From Levilactobacillus spicheri DSM 15429 (GTDB lineage: Bacteria; Bacillota; Bacilli; Lactobacillales; Lactobacillaceae), in contig NZ_AZFC01000035.1 in NCBI RefSeq assembly GCF_001435095.1, positions 186,001 to 250,000 on the forward strand: 64,000 bases of DNA, given 5' to 3'. The notes below the pieces were generated by a model. That model saw only the letters and a program-made list of their open reading frames with translations. It was not told where the DNA came from and made no database searches. Every line of letters begins with the position of its first letter. Position 1 is the first letter of the stretch. The position numbers and the translations under genes are program-made. Shown piece after piece: positions 17,835-25,685 of the stretch.

Positions 17835-18737
17835 TTAGTCGCCATCATTACTATAGTAGATTTTACACTTGATTCCCTGATCATGGTTCCCAAATTGGCG
17901 CCCGTAAATCGTACAGCCTCCCACGTAGTTCGCATTAGGCTTGACCCCAATCCGCAACGTCCATGAGTCCCCCGACAAATCTAAGTCGGAGATGAGCGTG
18001 TCGCTTGCGTAGTGACCATCAATGAAGGAACCGTGTCTTGAGACCCGAAAGAGCTTCAAGATACCATATTGGTTCATATCATCGTAAACCCAGCTGGGGG
18101 TTAACCGTCCCCGGGTATCGGAGAAGTCTCCGGGACTCTCCCAGGCGCCGATTTCCTTACCATTTAGGGTCAGAAACAGATCCGATTTCCAATTGTTATT
18201 GGAGAACGGGAATTCGGATCCTAACTCCAAGGAAATCTCAATCATCTCAATGTTTTGATTATCCTCAATGTAATTCGGAATCTGATACTCCACGTACCCC
18301 TTTGAGAACCACACCATCCCCGCTTTATCCCGTTCTGGTGTCATAAAATACTTCGGATCGTCCACCTTCCCAATAAAACCGTGTTGTCCGGCAAGTCCAC
18401 AAGACGGGGTCACGTCGTAATCGGTATACTGACCAACGGGCACCTCAATATCCTTGGAATCATACGGGACATACAGTTGTTTAGGGAAACTTACGTTGAT
18501 GTTATCCACCTGTAAGCTCGAAATTCGCCGAGTGCCTTGCTTTTCCGTCCGAATAATATTCGCCGCTTCCAGCTTATTTAAATGCATGATCGTAATCGTG
18601 CTACTCAGGTCCAGTGCTTGCGAAATTTCCTTCACATTCATTTTATTCTTCGACAATAAATTAATGATTTTCAGTCGCACTGGACTATCGAGTGCTGTAA
18701 AGACTGGAATTGATTTCTCAGATATATCTACGTCCAT
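17835..18737 (-). CDS. ArsR-type helix-turn-helix regulator with C-terminal beta-sandwich domain (paralogue 2)
   Basis: 300 residues, full-length paralogue of the regulator at 12653-13543. The winged helix is at about 8-75 (DSPVRLKIINLLSKNKMNVK; LSSTITIMHLNKLEAANIIR). The large C-terminal domain carries the same conserved stretches (PSCGLAGQHGFIGKVD, ELGSEFPFSNN, ESPGDFSD). RBS AAGGGG precedes the ATG. It follows the ABC transporter genes and YesL on the same strand, with a possible weak hairpin in between. It is probably the dedicated regulator of that operon. The ligand may be an arabino-oligosaccharide (inference). Confidence 0.78.
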   Translation of the reverse strand: MDVDISEKSIPVFTALDSPVRLKIINLLSKNKMNVKEISQALDLSSTITIMHLNKLEAANIIRTEKQGTRRISSLQVDNINVSFPKQLYVPYDSKDIEVPVGQYTDYDVTPSCGLAGQHGFIGKVDDPKYFMTPERDKAGMVWFSKGYVEYQIPNYIEDNQNIEMIEISLELGSEFPFSNNNWKSDLFLTLNGKEIGAWESPGDFSDTRGRLTPSWVYDDMNQYGILKLFRVSRHGSFIDGHYASDTLISDLDLSGDSWTLRIGVKPNANYVGGCTIYGRQFGNHDQGIKCKIYYSNDGD

Positions 18738-18802
18738 TGCAAAAATCCCCTTACCATCATTTTTTCACGGCTCATTGGTAGCCCTTCCAATTGAAGGCCA
18801 AT

Positions 18803-18854
18803 AAAACTAGGTTCTTCACTCCCGATAAATACCGAAAATAAATCACCTAGTTTT
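18803..18854 (-). other. 10-bp inverted repeat between YesL gene and regulator 2
   Basis: AAAACTAGGT (18803-18812) and ACCTAGTTTT (18845-18854) form perfect arms 32 bases apart. On the minus strand the right arm ends in TTTT, so it may partly end the transcript after the YesL gene. A second small hairpin (CCTTC/GAAGG, 18783-18797) lies in the leader of the regulator gene. It could instead be an operator. Confidence 0.45.
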
Positions 18855-18925
18855 GTTTTTGGCTTTTACCTATTTCCAAAATCTTCCATGCGTAAACTTA
18901 TAATACCATTATTTCACGCTATCGA

Positions 18926-19552
18926 CTAATTATCTATTGATTGCGTGATCACCTGTCTAGCGTGCTGAATGTACGGCCGGGCAGATCCCAGATAACGTTT
19001 CCAAACAAAATCTAGTAGGATTAAGTCAACTGGAAAGCTGAGGGGGAAGACCGCCAAAACATAGCACAGACCAACCGTGAGGATTAACATCCCCAAATTC
19101 TTAGGGAGGTTTAGAACAAAGAAGACTAAGGCTGTTTTTAAACTTTCAACTGGTTTGGTATGTTCGTACACGCCAATGACCTGAATACAGAACCAAATGC
19201 CGGCTACTAGAATGGCAAGAATCAGCATCAGACTGCCCAGAACAACGTTCACCAGGCTAGTAGAGGCCAGGTTTTTTAAGTTAATCAAGCTTGTCGATAC
19301 GGACATCACTCCCACTACAAAGGTCACCGTGTACCAGAGCCACTGTTCTCGCAAATATCGAAAGAACATCGGACTCACATTTTCACTGTGTCCCGTCACG
19401 CGAAACTTATTGATCACGCGTAACGTGGCATGGAAGGTACACCCAATCGTGACGATGGGCAGGCTGATAATGATCAGCATCGCCGTCAAAACGACATAAT
19501 CCCACAAGACACCGAGGGACGTTGCAATGGGACCGTCTGAATACTTCATCAT
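18926..19552 (-). CDS. YesL/DUF624-family membrane protein
   Basis: 208 residues with about five hydrophobic segments. The family is regularly encoded beside sugar ABC transporters, as here, but its function is not established. The N-terminal MKYSDGPIATSLGVLWDYVVL and the repeated membrane-segment pattern are typical. The gene starts next to the stop of permease 2, whose last codons supply the ribosome site (AAGGA), so they are translationally coupled. Two adjacent ATG codons begin it. Confidence 0.75.
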   Translation of the reverse strand: MMKYSDGPIATSLGVLWDYVVLTAMLIIISLPIVTIGCTFHATLRVINKFRVTGHSENVSPMFFRYLREQWLWYTVTFVVGVMSVSTSLINLKNLASTSLVNVVLGSLMLILAILVAGIWFCIQVIGVYEHTKPVESLKTALVFFVLNLPKNLGMLILTVGLCYVLAVFPLSFPVDLILLDFVWKRYLGSARPYIQHARQVITQSIDN

Positions 19553-19555
19553 AAG

Positions 19556-20380
19556 CTATTCCTTCATTCCTGACATGGCCGACCCTTGAATAAAGTACTT
19601 CTGGGCGAACATGTAAATGACAAACAGTGGCAGCATCGAAATAATGGTTCCGGCCATCACTGGCCCGTAGTACGTAATGTGTTGCCCACCGATTAAGGCT
19701 AACCCAGCTGCCAAAGTCCGCATGCTTTGGTCAGTCGTCATTAACATCGGGTAGAGCAAGTCGTTCCAACTACCCATCAGGCTAAAGATCGTCAACGTAA
19801 TCAGTTGTGGCTTCGCCAACGGTAACATGATTCTGAAGTAGATCTGGAATTCGTTTAACCCATCCAAACGGGCGGCTTCCGCTAGGTCTTCTGGTAATCC
19901 CACGAAGAATGACCGCATCATGAAAATCCCGAAGGCCGTTGTCGCGTGTGGAATAATGAGCCCTGCGTAGGTGTTGATCATCCCAAACTTACTTAATTCC
20001 ATGAATAATGGGATCATCGTAATGGCAAATGGGATAAACATCGTGACCATGATGACGTAGTAGAAGAACGTCCGACCACGGAACCGCATCCGAGCAAGTG
20101 CATACCCCGTAAAGGAGTCAAACGTAACGGAGATGGCACAAACCCCCACCGCGTAAATCACCGTGTTGATGATGTAACGCGTCATAGGAATGGTCTTCCA
20201 AATGTCCGTGTAGTTACTAAACGTATAGTGACTCGCAAACAATTTCGGTGGGTAGTTGATAATATCCGCCTCGTTCTTAAAGGAACTTAACAGAACCCAT
20301 AGGAATGGGAAGACAACCGAAATTAAGACGATAATCAAAAGAATATCTGATAAAACTGAGTGCTTATTCGTTCGTTTCAT
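19556..20380 (-). CDS. sugar ABC transporter permease 2 (AraQ/MalG type)
   Basis: 274 residues, six membrane segments. The EAA loop is EAARLDGLNEFQIYFRIMLPLAKPQ near residue 180, split here from the typical MalG motif by no more than normal variation. It forms the membrane channel with permease 1 for import of arabino-oligosaccharides. RBS AAGGAGG; 18 bases after permease 1. Confidence 0.9.
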   Translation of the reverse strand: MKRTNKHSVLSDILLIIVLISVVFPFLWVLLSSFKNEADIINYPPKLFASHYTFSNYTDIWKTIPMTRYIINTVIYAVGVCAISVTFDSFTGYALARMRFRGRTFFYYVIMVTMFIPFAITMIPLFMELSKFGMINTYAGLIIPHATTAFGIFMMRSFFVGLPEDLAEAARLDGLNEFQIYFRIMLPLAKPQLITLTIFSLMGSWNDLLYPMLMTTDQSMRTLAAGLALIGGQHITYYGPVMAGTIISMLPLFVIYMFAQKYFIQGSAMSGMKE

Positions 20381-20398
20381 AATTTATTGTCCTCCTTC

Positions 20399-21313
20399 CT
20401 ACCGCATTTGTTGTTCTTTATGGCTCATGTATAAGTTAGAACCAACCGCTAAGATAGCAATGATAATGAACAGAACCGTCGCAACGGTCGAGGCGTACCC
20501 TAATTCGTAAGGTGCCGCGAACCCACGGTTATAAATGTACTGAACCGTCGATTCGGTCTTAAAGTTAGGACCACCACCGGTCGTAACGAAGATTTGGTCA
20601 AAGACTTGCATGGATCCAGTCAGGTTCGTCAAAACACAGAATCCTAAGGCTGGGATACATTGTGGAATCGTGACGTGGAAGAACTGTTGTGCCCGACTGG
20701 CACCGTCCATTTCAGCAGATTCATACAAACTTGGCGAAATTGCTTGGACCGCCGTCAGCATAATGATCATCGTGACCCCGAAGCTCTTCCATACAGTCAG
20801 GAAGGCAATCGTCGGCATGGCCCAGTGGGCGTTACCAAAGAAGTCCGGTGCCGTCATACCAATCCGCGTTAACAAGTGCGGGAACCAACCAATGTTGGGG
20901 TCGAGTAACATGTTGAAAACCAACCCAATCGCGGTCAGTGAGCAGACAACGGGAATGTAGAAGGTCGACCGGCAAAAGCGGTTGAACCGCGTGTTCCGGG
21001 ACAATGCAGCCGCACAGAGAACCCCCACCAACACTTGAACTGGCGTTTCCAAGACCGTGAAGTAAACGGTGTGCCAGATCGAGTTAATGGCCCGAGAGTC
21101 CGATAAGAAACGGACGAAGTTTTGTAGGCCAACGAATTTCGTTCCATTAAAGAAAATATTAACGTTGAAGAAACTCATCCCTAGACCGATGACGACCGGG
21201 ATAAACGCGAACAGAAGCAACGCAATCAATGAAGGTAAGATGAAAATGTACGCAACATGATTAGGGCGATTCCAATACGATTTAATCCGGGACCATCTGG
21301 ATGTATTTTCCAT
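20399..21313 (-). CDS. sugar ABC transporter permease 1 (AraP/MalF type)
   Basis: 304 residues, six membrane segments, first at about 22-45 (AYIFILPSLIALLLFAFIPV). The EAA loop is ESAEMDGASRAQQFFHVTIP near residue 200. Partner of permease 2. RBS GGAGGG 11 bases upstream. Preceded by a 16-bp hairpin that separates it from the binding-protein gene. Confidence 0.9.
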   Translation of the reverse strand: MENTSRWSRIKSYWNRPNHVAYIFILPSLIALLLFAFIPVVIGLGMSFFNVNIFFNGTKFVGLQNFVRFLSDSRAINSIWHTVYFTVLETPVQVLVGVLCAAALSRNTRFNRFCRSTFYIPVVCSLTAIGLVFNMLLDPNIGWFPHLLTRIGMTAPDFFGNAHWAMPTIAFLTVWKSFGVTMIIMLTAVQAISPSLYESAEMDGASRAQQFFHVTIPQCIPALGFCVLTNLTGSMQVFDQIFVTTGGGPNFKTESTVQYIYNRGFAAPYELGYASTVATVLFIIIAILAVGSNLYMSHKEQQMR

Positions 21314-21345
21314 AGTAATGACTTCCCTCCAAAATAGTTCGGTAT

Positions 21346-21391
21346 AATTTTATACACTGATAACCAGGTAACGGCATCAGTGTATAAAATT
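21346..21391 (-). other. 16-bp perfect hairpin between binding-protein and permease genes
   Basis: Arm 21346-21361 pairs exactly with 21376-21391 over a 14-base loop. It is AT-rich and lacks a clear T run. Such hairpins between binding-protein and permease genes often protect the upstream mRNA end or thin out downstream expression; here that is inference. Confidence 0.7.
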
Positions 21392-21428
21392 GGTCAATTC
21401 AACTAGCTAGACTTAAATCTCAGTAAGT

Positions 21429-22697
21429 CTAATTGTCACCCTTCAGAATCTTGTTAATCTTCTGATCGGCTAACTTCAATTGCGTGTTCACATCACTACC
21501 GGTCACAACCTTGTTGCACATTGGCGTAATGACGTTCGTAGTAATATCGGAAGCATGCACGTTACCAGGCCACATAACCTTGGAGTAGCTAGTTTGCTTA
21601 GCTAATTCAGAAATGACTGGGTCATTCTTGATCTGCTTATCAGCCGCAACGTCCTTCAGGTATGGAGCACATTTGTTTTCTTGACTCCACTTCTTGCTGG
21701 TCTTCTTAGTGTTCCAGTACTTAACAAAGGAGTAAATAGCCTTCGTCTTGCTGTCATCAGTACTCGTTGGAATACCGAACCCAACACCGGCTAACCAAGC
21801 TTGCTTCTTGCCGTTCTTCGTCAAGGATGGGAATTGCGTTACACCGTAGTTGATGTGGTTCTTGATCATCCCTTCGTTCAGCCATGGACCACTGACTTCG
21901 AGGCCTAACTTGCCGGCGAACATTAAGTTATCAACGGCAACCCCTTGGGTACTTGGGTTCCCCAACTTATCAACGTACATCATCTGACGGAATTGGTTCA
22001 AGACCTTCCGGTTAGCAGCACTGTTAATGGTGGACTTGGTTTCAGCCTTGTTCAAGATTGACCCACCGTAAACCAGTGACCATTGCGCAAAGTCGGACCA
22101 GTAAGTCCCTTGAACACCGTTCCCGAGGGCCTTAATCTTCTTAGCAATCTTCATGTATTGATCCATGGTTTGAATCTTAGTGTTTGGATCAATGCCGGCC
22201 TTCTTGAAGAGGTCCTTGTTCCAGTAGAGGTAGTTCCCTTGAACTTGCATTGGGATAAAGTAATCTTTCCCTTTAATCTTCCCCATGTTGATGGCTGATT
22301 GTTGGAAGTTCGACTTGTCGACACCCTTGTAGTTGTAGAAGTCGGACATGTCCTTCATGGTTCCGTTATGTACGTAGCCAGCCATATCACCATAGTTCAT
22401 TGCGACAAAGTCAGGTGCTTTCTTGGCCGTAATCGCCGTTGGCAACTTTTCGTTGAAGTTGTCCCAGCTCATCTGGTCCATCTTGACCTTAACGTGATCC
22501 TTGTTGGTTTTGTTGTATTCCGCAACGATTTTCTTCAGGTTCGTCCCATCGGACGCCGTGAACCCATTCCAGAAAGTAATGGTCGTCGTCTTTGAGGAAC
22601 TGCTGCTAGCACTCTTACTGCCACATGCGGCAAGAGAAAGCGCTGCCAATCCTGTCAAAGCTAAAACGGATAACTTTTTCCAACTATGTTTATTCAT
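21429..22697 (-). CDS. sugar ABC transporter substrate-binding lipoprotein (AraN type)
   Basis: 422 residues. The N-terminal signal peptide ends in a lipobox (LSLAAC, Cys at about 26), so it is a membrane-anchored lipoprotein. A cluster-B type sugar-binding fold follows (TITFWNGFTASDG; AWLAGVGFGIPTSTDD). It captures the oligosaccharide outside and hands it to permeases 1 and 2. In context the substrate is probably an arabino-oligosaccharide. Highest product demand in the operon fits the downstream hairpin. Confidence 0.9.
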   Translation of the reverse strand: MNKHSWKKLSVLALTGLAALSLAACGSKSASSSSSKTTTITFWNGFTASDGTNLKKIVAEYNKTNKDHVKVKMDQMSWDNFNEKLPTAITAKKAPDFVAMNYGDMAGYVHNGTMKDMSDFYNYKGVDKSNFQQSAINMGKIKGKDYFIPMQVQGNYLYWNKDLFKKAGIDPNTKIQTMDQYMKIAKKIKALGNGVQGTYWSDFAQWSLVYGGSILNKAETKSTINSAANRKVLNQFRQMMYVDKLGNPSTQGVAVDNLMFAGKLGLEVSGPWLNEGMIKNHINYGVTQFPSLTKNGKKQAWLAGVGFGIPTSTDDSKTKAIYSFVKYWNTKKTSKKWSQENKCAPYLKDVAADKQIKNDPVISELAKQTSYSKVMWPGNVHASDITTNVITPMCNKVVTGSDVNTQLKLADQKINKILKGDN

Positions 22698-22719
22698 AAT
22701 GTTGTTTCTCCCCTTCGAT

Positions 22720-23826
22720 TTATTTAAGGACTAATTCAGTTGTTGGATCAAAGAAATGCACTGTATCTAAATCTAGACTAGCTGTTTTTTTAGTGCCCGG
22801 GGCCTCATGATCGCGGGCATTGACCTTCGCAATATAACTGTGGTTCTTAACCTTGCAGTAAAGTTGTGATTCGTTCCCTAATAATTCAGAAACCACAATT
22901 TCACCATCTAAAACCGTATCGGGATGTGCCTGAACAAAGGCTTCATCCACATGGATGTTTTCTGGACGAATTCCCAGAATGATTTGCTTGCCATCGTAGC
23001 CTGCCTCATCAAGCTTCGTGGCCTGCTCCGGCTTCAGCAGTAAACTGATGCCGTTGTCCGCATCCGTGAGATACTTCCCGTCAAAGTCCAACGTAAAGAA
23101 GTTCATTGGCGGTGCACCGATGAATCCACCGACGAAGACGTTCGCTGGCTTATCATAAACCTCGGCTGGCGTCCCAATCTGTTGAACCTCACCATCTTTC
23201 ATGACCACGATTCGGTCAGCCATGGTCATGGCTTCCGTTTGGTCATGCGTGACGTAGATGGTCGTGGTGTCCAGGGAACGGTGCAACCGTGCAATTTCGG
23301 TCCGCATGGAAACCCGCAACTTGGCATCCAAGTTAGATAACGGTTCATCCATCAAGAAGATTGGTGCATCCCGGACAATCGCCCGTCCTAACGCAACCCG
23401 TTGCCGTTGCCCACCAGATAAAGCACTGGGCCGCTTAGGCAAGAATTCGGTCAGGCCTAAGATCTTAGCGGCGTGCTTCACCCGTTTGTCGATCTCGTCC
23501 TTATCATACTTCCGCATCTTCAACCCAAAAGCCATGTTTTGGTACACGGTCATATGCGGGTACAGGGCGTAGTTTTGGAAAACCATCGCAATGTCCCGAT
23601 CCTTAGGGGCTTTATTGTTTGCAACCTCACCGTTGATCTTCAGGGTTCCTTTAGTGATTTCTTCCAACCCGGAAATCATCCGTAACGTCGTAGACTTCCC
23701 ACATCCGGAAGGACCAACGAAGACGATAAATTCCTTATCCTTAACTTCCAAGTTGAAGTCGGTCACACTATATTCATCACTACCGTCGTATTGTTTATAA
23801 ATGTGTTCTAGCGATACACTTGACAT
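22720..23826 (-). CDS. msmX: sugar ABC transporter ATPase (MsmX/MsmK type)
   Basis: 368 residues. Walker A GPSGCGKST near 38-46, signature LSGGQRQRV, Walker B IFLMDEPLSNLDAK and the switch histidine THDQTEAM are present. The C-terminal TOBE/OB regulatory domain starts at about 240. It powers the AraN/P/Q-type importer. MsmX-type ATPases often serve several importers. Second in the operon, right after the GH51. Confidence 0.9.
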   Translation of the reverse strand: MSSVSLEHIYKQYDGSDEYSVTDFNLEVKDKEFIVFVGPSGCGKSTTLRMISGLEEITKGTLKINGEVANNKAPKDRDIAMVFQNYALYPHMTVYQNMAFGLKMRKYDKDEIDKRVKHAAKILGLTEFLPKRPSALSGGQRQRVALGRAIVRDAPIFLMDEPLSNLDAKLRVSMRTEIARLHRSLDTTTIYVTHDQTEAMTMADRIVVMKDGEVQQIGTPAEVYDKPANVFVGGFIGAPPMNFFTLDFDGKYLTDADNGISLLLKPEQATKLDEAGYDGKQIILGIRPENIHVDEAFVQAHPDTVLDGEIVVSELLGNESQLYCKVKNHSYIAKVNARDHEAPGTKKTASLDLDTVHFFDPTTELVLK

Positions 23827-23859
23827 GTCTGACCACCTTTTCGCAATTTTTTCTGAAGC

Positions 23860-25311
23860 TTACTTCTTCTCAAACTTCAACGTAACAACACTCATCTTTG
23901 GAACTTGCAACCGCACCGCTGGGCCTTCCGCCTGTGCTTGGGTGAAGTCTTTCAATTGAACCCGTTCCGGATCATCAAAGGTATTGTGCGCATTGGCTTG
24001 ATCCTCGTGAAGAATCTTGGCATACGTTGCCTTGCCCACAGCCGTTGGTAAGGTAATCTCAACGGGTTCATCAGCCGTTAAGCTGGCGTTACAGAAGGAA
24101 AGAATGTATTCCCCATCTTTTTCGGAGACCGTGTAAGAAAGGTCGCTTCCCTGACTGCAGTACGCCGCCAAACGATTAGCATCTTGATGGAACTGGTACA
24201 TGAGAAAGACGAAGTAAGTTGGTGTCAACAACATCTTGCTACCATCAGTTAAGACCATTGATTGTAAGACGTTGACCATCTGAGCAATGTTCGCCATGTG
24301 GACCCGTTCGGCGTGCTTATTAAAGATGTTTAACGTGGTGGCTGCCACCATCGCGTCCCGCAAGGTGTTTTGCTGGTACAGGAATGCTGGGTTCGTTCCG
24401 GCTTGTTCCTTCAACCAAGAACCCCATTCATCAACGATCAGGTCTACTCGGTGTTCTGGATCGTAACGGTCCATCCGTAAGGCGTGCTCGTGAATGAAGT
24501 AATCCATCTTCTTGGCACTGTTCAGTAATGACCGCCACTCATCATCCGTGAAGTCAACGGCATCACCCTTGTGCTCCCACAAATCGGTCAAAGCATAATG
24601 GTGTAAACTCAAGCCATCCATGTAAGGACCGGCACTTTGCATCACAACACTGGTCCAGTTAAAGTCATCGATGTTGGGACCACAAGCAATTTTATAGAGA
24701 GGCTCTTTACCGTACTGACGGACAAAGGTTTGATACTGACGGTAAACATCCGCGTAATATTCGGGACGCATGTTACCGCCGCCACCCCAGGTCTCATTGC
24801 CGATTCCCAAGAACTTAACGTCCCAAGGTTCCGGATGTCCATTGGCTGCTCTCAGGTTAGCCATCGTGGAGTCTCCGGAAGCAGTCATGTACTCGACCCA
24901 GTCGGCCATTTCCTGAACAGTTCCGCTACCAACGTTACAATTTATGTAGGCTTCACTTCCGAGTTGTCGACAGAGCTCAAAGAATTCATGAGTTCCAAAT
25001 GAATTGTCCTCGGTCGTACCGCCCCAGTTGTTATTAACGATCTTTCGACGCTTAGCAGGATCGCCAATACCATCACGCCAATGATATTCATCAGCGAAAC
25101 AGCCGCCAGGCCAGCGTAGGACAGGAACATGAATTTTCTTAAGGGCATCAATCACATCTGAACGTAATCCGTTGACGTTCGGAATTTCGCTATCTTTGCC
25201 AACCCAGAGTCCACCATAGATTCCCCGACCAAGATGTTCAGAGAACTGGCCCTGCAAATATTTACTCAATTTTACAGGTGATTCCAAATCAGTACTAAGA
25301 TTGATTTTCAT
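23860..25311 (-). CDS. GH51 alpha-L-arabinofuranosidase (third copy, AbfA type)
   Basis: 483 residues, cytoplasmic. The acid/base is E173 in GIGNETWGGGG and the nucleophile E295 in IVDEWGSW. LRWPGGCFADEYHW near 65-80 marks the classic AbfA branch, distinct from the other two GH51 copies. The ATG at 25311 is chosen because AAGGAGG lies just upstream; a start 10 codons earlier includes the ribosome site itself. First gene of the ABC importer operon, so it likely hydrolyses what the importer delivers. Confidence 0.93.
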   Translation of the reverse strand: MKINLSTDLESPVKLSKYLQGQFSEHLGRGIYGGLWVGKDSEIPNVNGLRSDVIDALKKIHVPVLRWPGGCFADEYHWRDGIGDPAKRRKIVNNNWGGTTEDNSFGTHEFFELCRQLGSEAYINCNVGSGTVQEMADWVEYMTASGDSTMANLRAANGHPEPWDVKFLGIGNETWGGGGNMRPEYYADVYRQYQTFVRQYGKEPLYKIACGPNIDDFNWTSVVMQSAGPYMDGLSLHHYALTDLWEHKGDAVDFTDDEWRSLLNSAKKMDYFIHEHALRMDRYDPEHRVDLIVDEWGSWLKEQAGTNPAFLYQQNTLRDAMVAATTLNIFNKHAERVHMANIAQMVNVLQSMVLTDGSKMLLTPTYFVFLMYQFHQDANRLAAYCSQGSDLSYTVSEKDGEYILSFCNASLTADEPVEITLPTAVGKATYAKILHEDQANAHNTFDDPERVQLKDFTQAQAEGPAVRLQVPKMSVVTLKFEKK

Positions 25312-25346
25312 GTTGTTCCTCCTTAGTAGGTTACTTAACAATATTA

Positions 25347-25375
25347 AAGATAGCGCTTACATTGACATTCGTCAA
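25347..25375 (-). promoter_or_regulatory. promoter of the GH51-ABC operon with overlapping cre box
   Basis: On the minus strand TTGACG (25370-25375), 17 bases and TATCTT (25347-25352). A cre-like box (25348-25361, 13/14) covers the -10. A dyad TTGAC/GTCAA (25362-25375) covers the -35 and is an operator candidate. Confidence 0.65.
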
Positions 25376-25607
25376 TAGCCTTTTGGTTACTTTTTGACCT
25401 TTTTTATCCGTATATAAACATAAAACAGGTGGTTTAATCCGTAAAAATGCCGTTTTTACCCCCTAAATCAATATAAACGTTACGAACAAGTTGGATTTTC
25501 GTCCAGATGAATTTTCCAAATAAAAAAGTGTCGGAACAAATCAATTCAACCAATACGTTTCCTATCATCAGCGATTGTGAATTATATCTTATGCAAGTAT
25601 ACAGTTA
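25376..25607. other. upstream region of the GH51-ABC operon
   Basis: AT-rich and without a gene. It holds a 7-bp arm palindrome GTAAAAA/TTTTTAC (25441-25459), which could be a distal regulator site. Nothing else was recognised. Confidence 0.4.
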
Positions 25608-25660
25608 CTTTAAATAAGGCCCGACAGAATTGATACCTTTCTGTCGGGCCTTATTTAAAG
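25608..25660 (-). terminator. recQ terminator, 22-bp perfect stem
   Basis: Arm 25608-25629 pairs exactly with 25639-25660 over a 9-base loop. The outer bases are A/T-rich on both sides, so it can act in both directions. It lies just past the recQ stop. Confidence 0.85.
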
Positions 25661-25685
25661 TTTATCGTTTTACGTTATCCGTACT

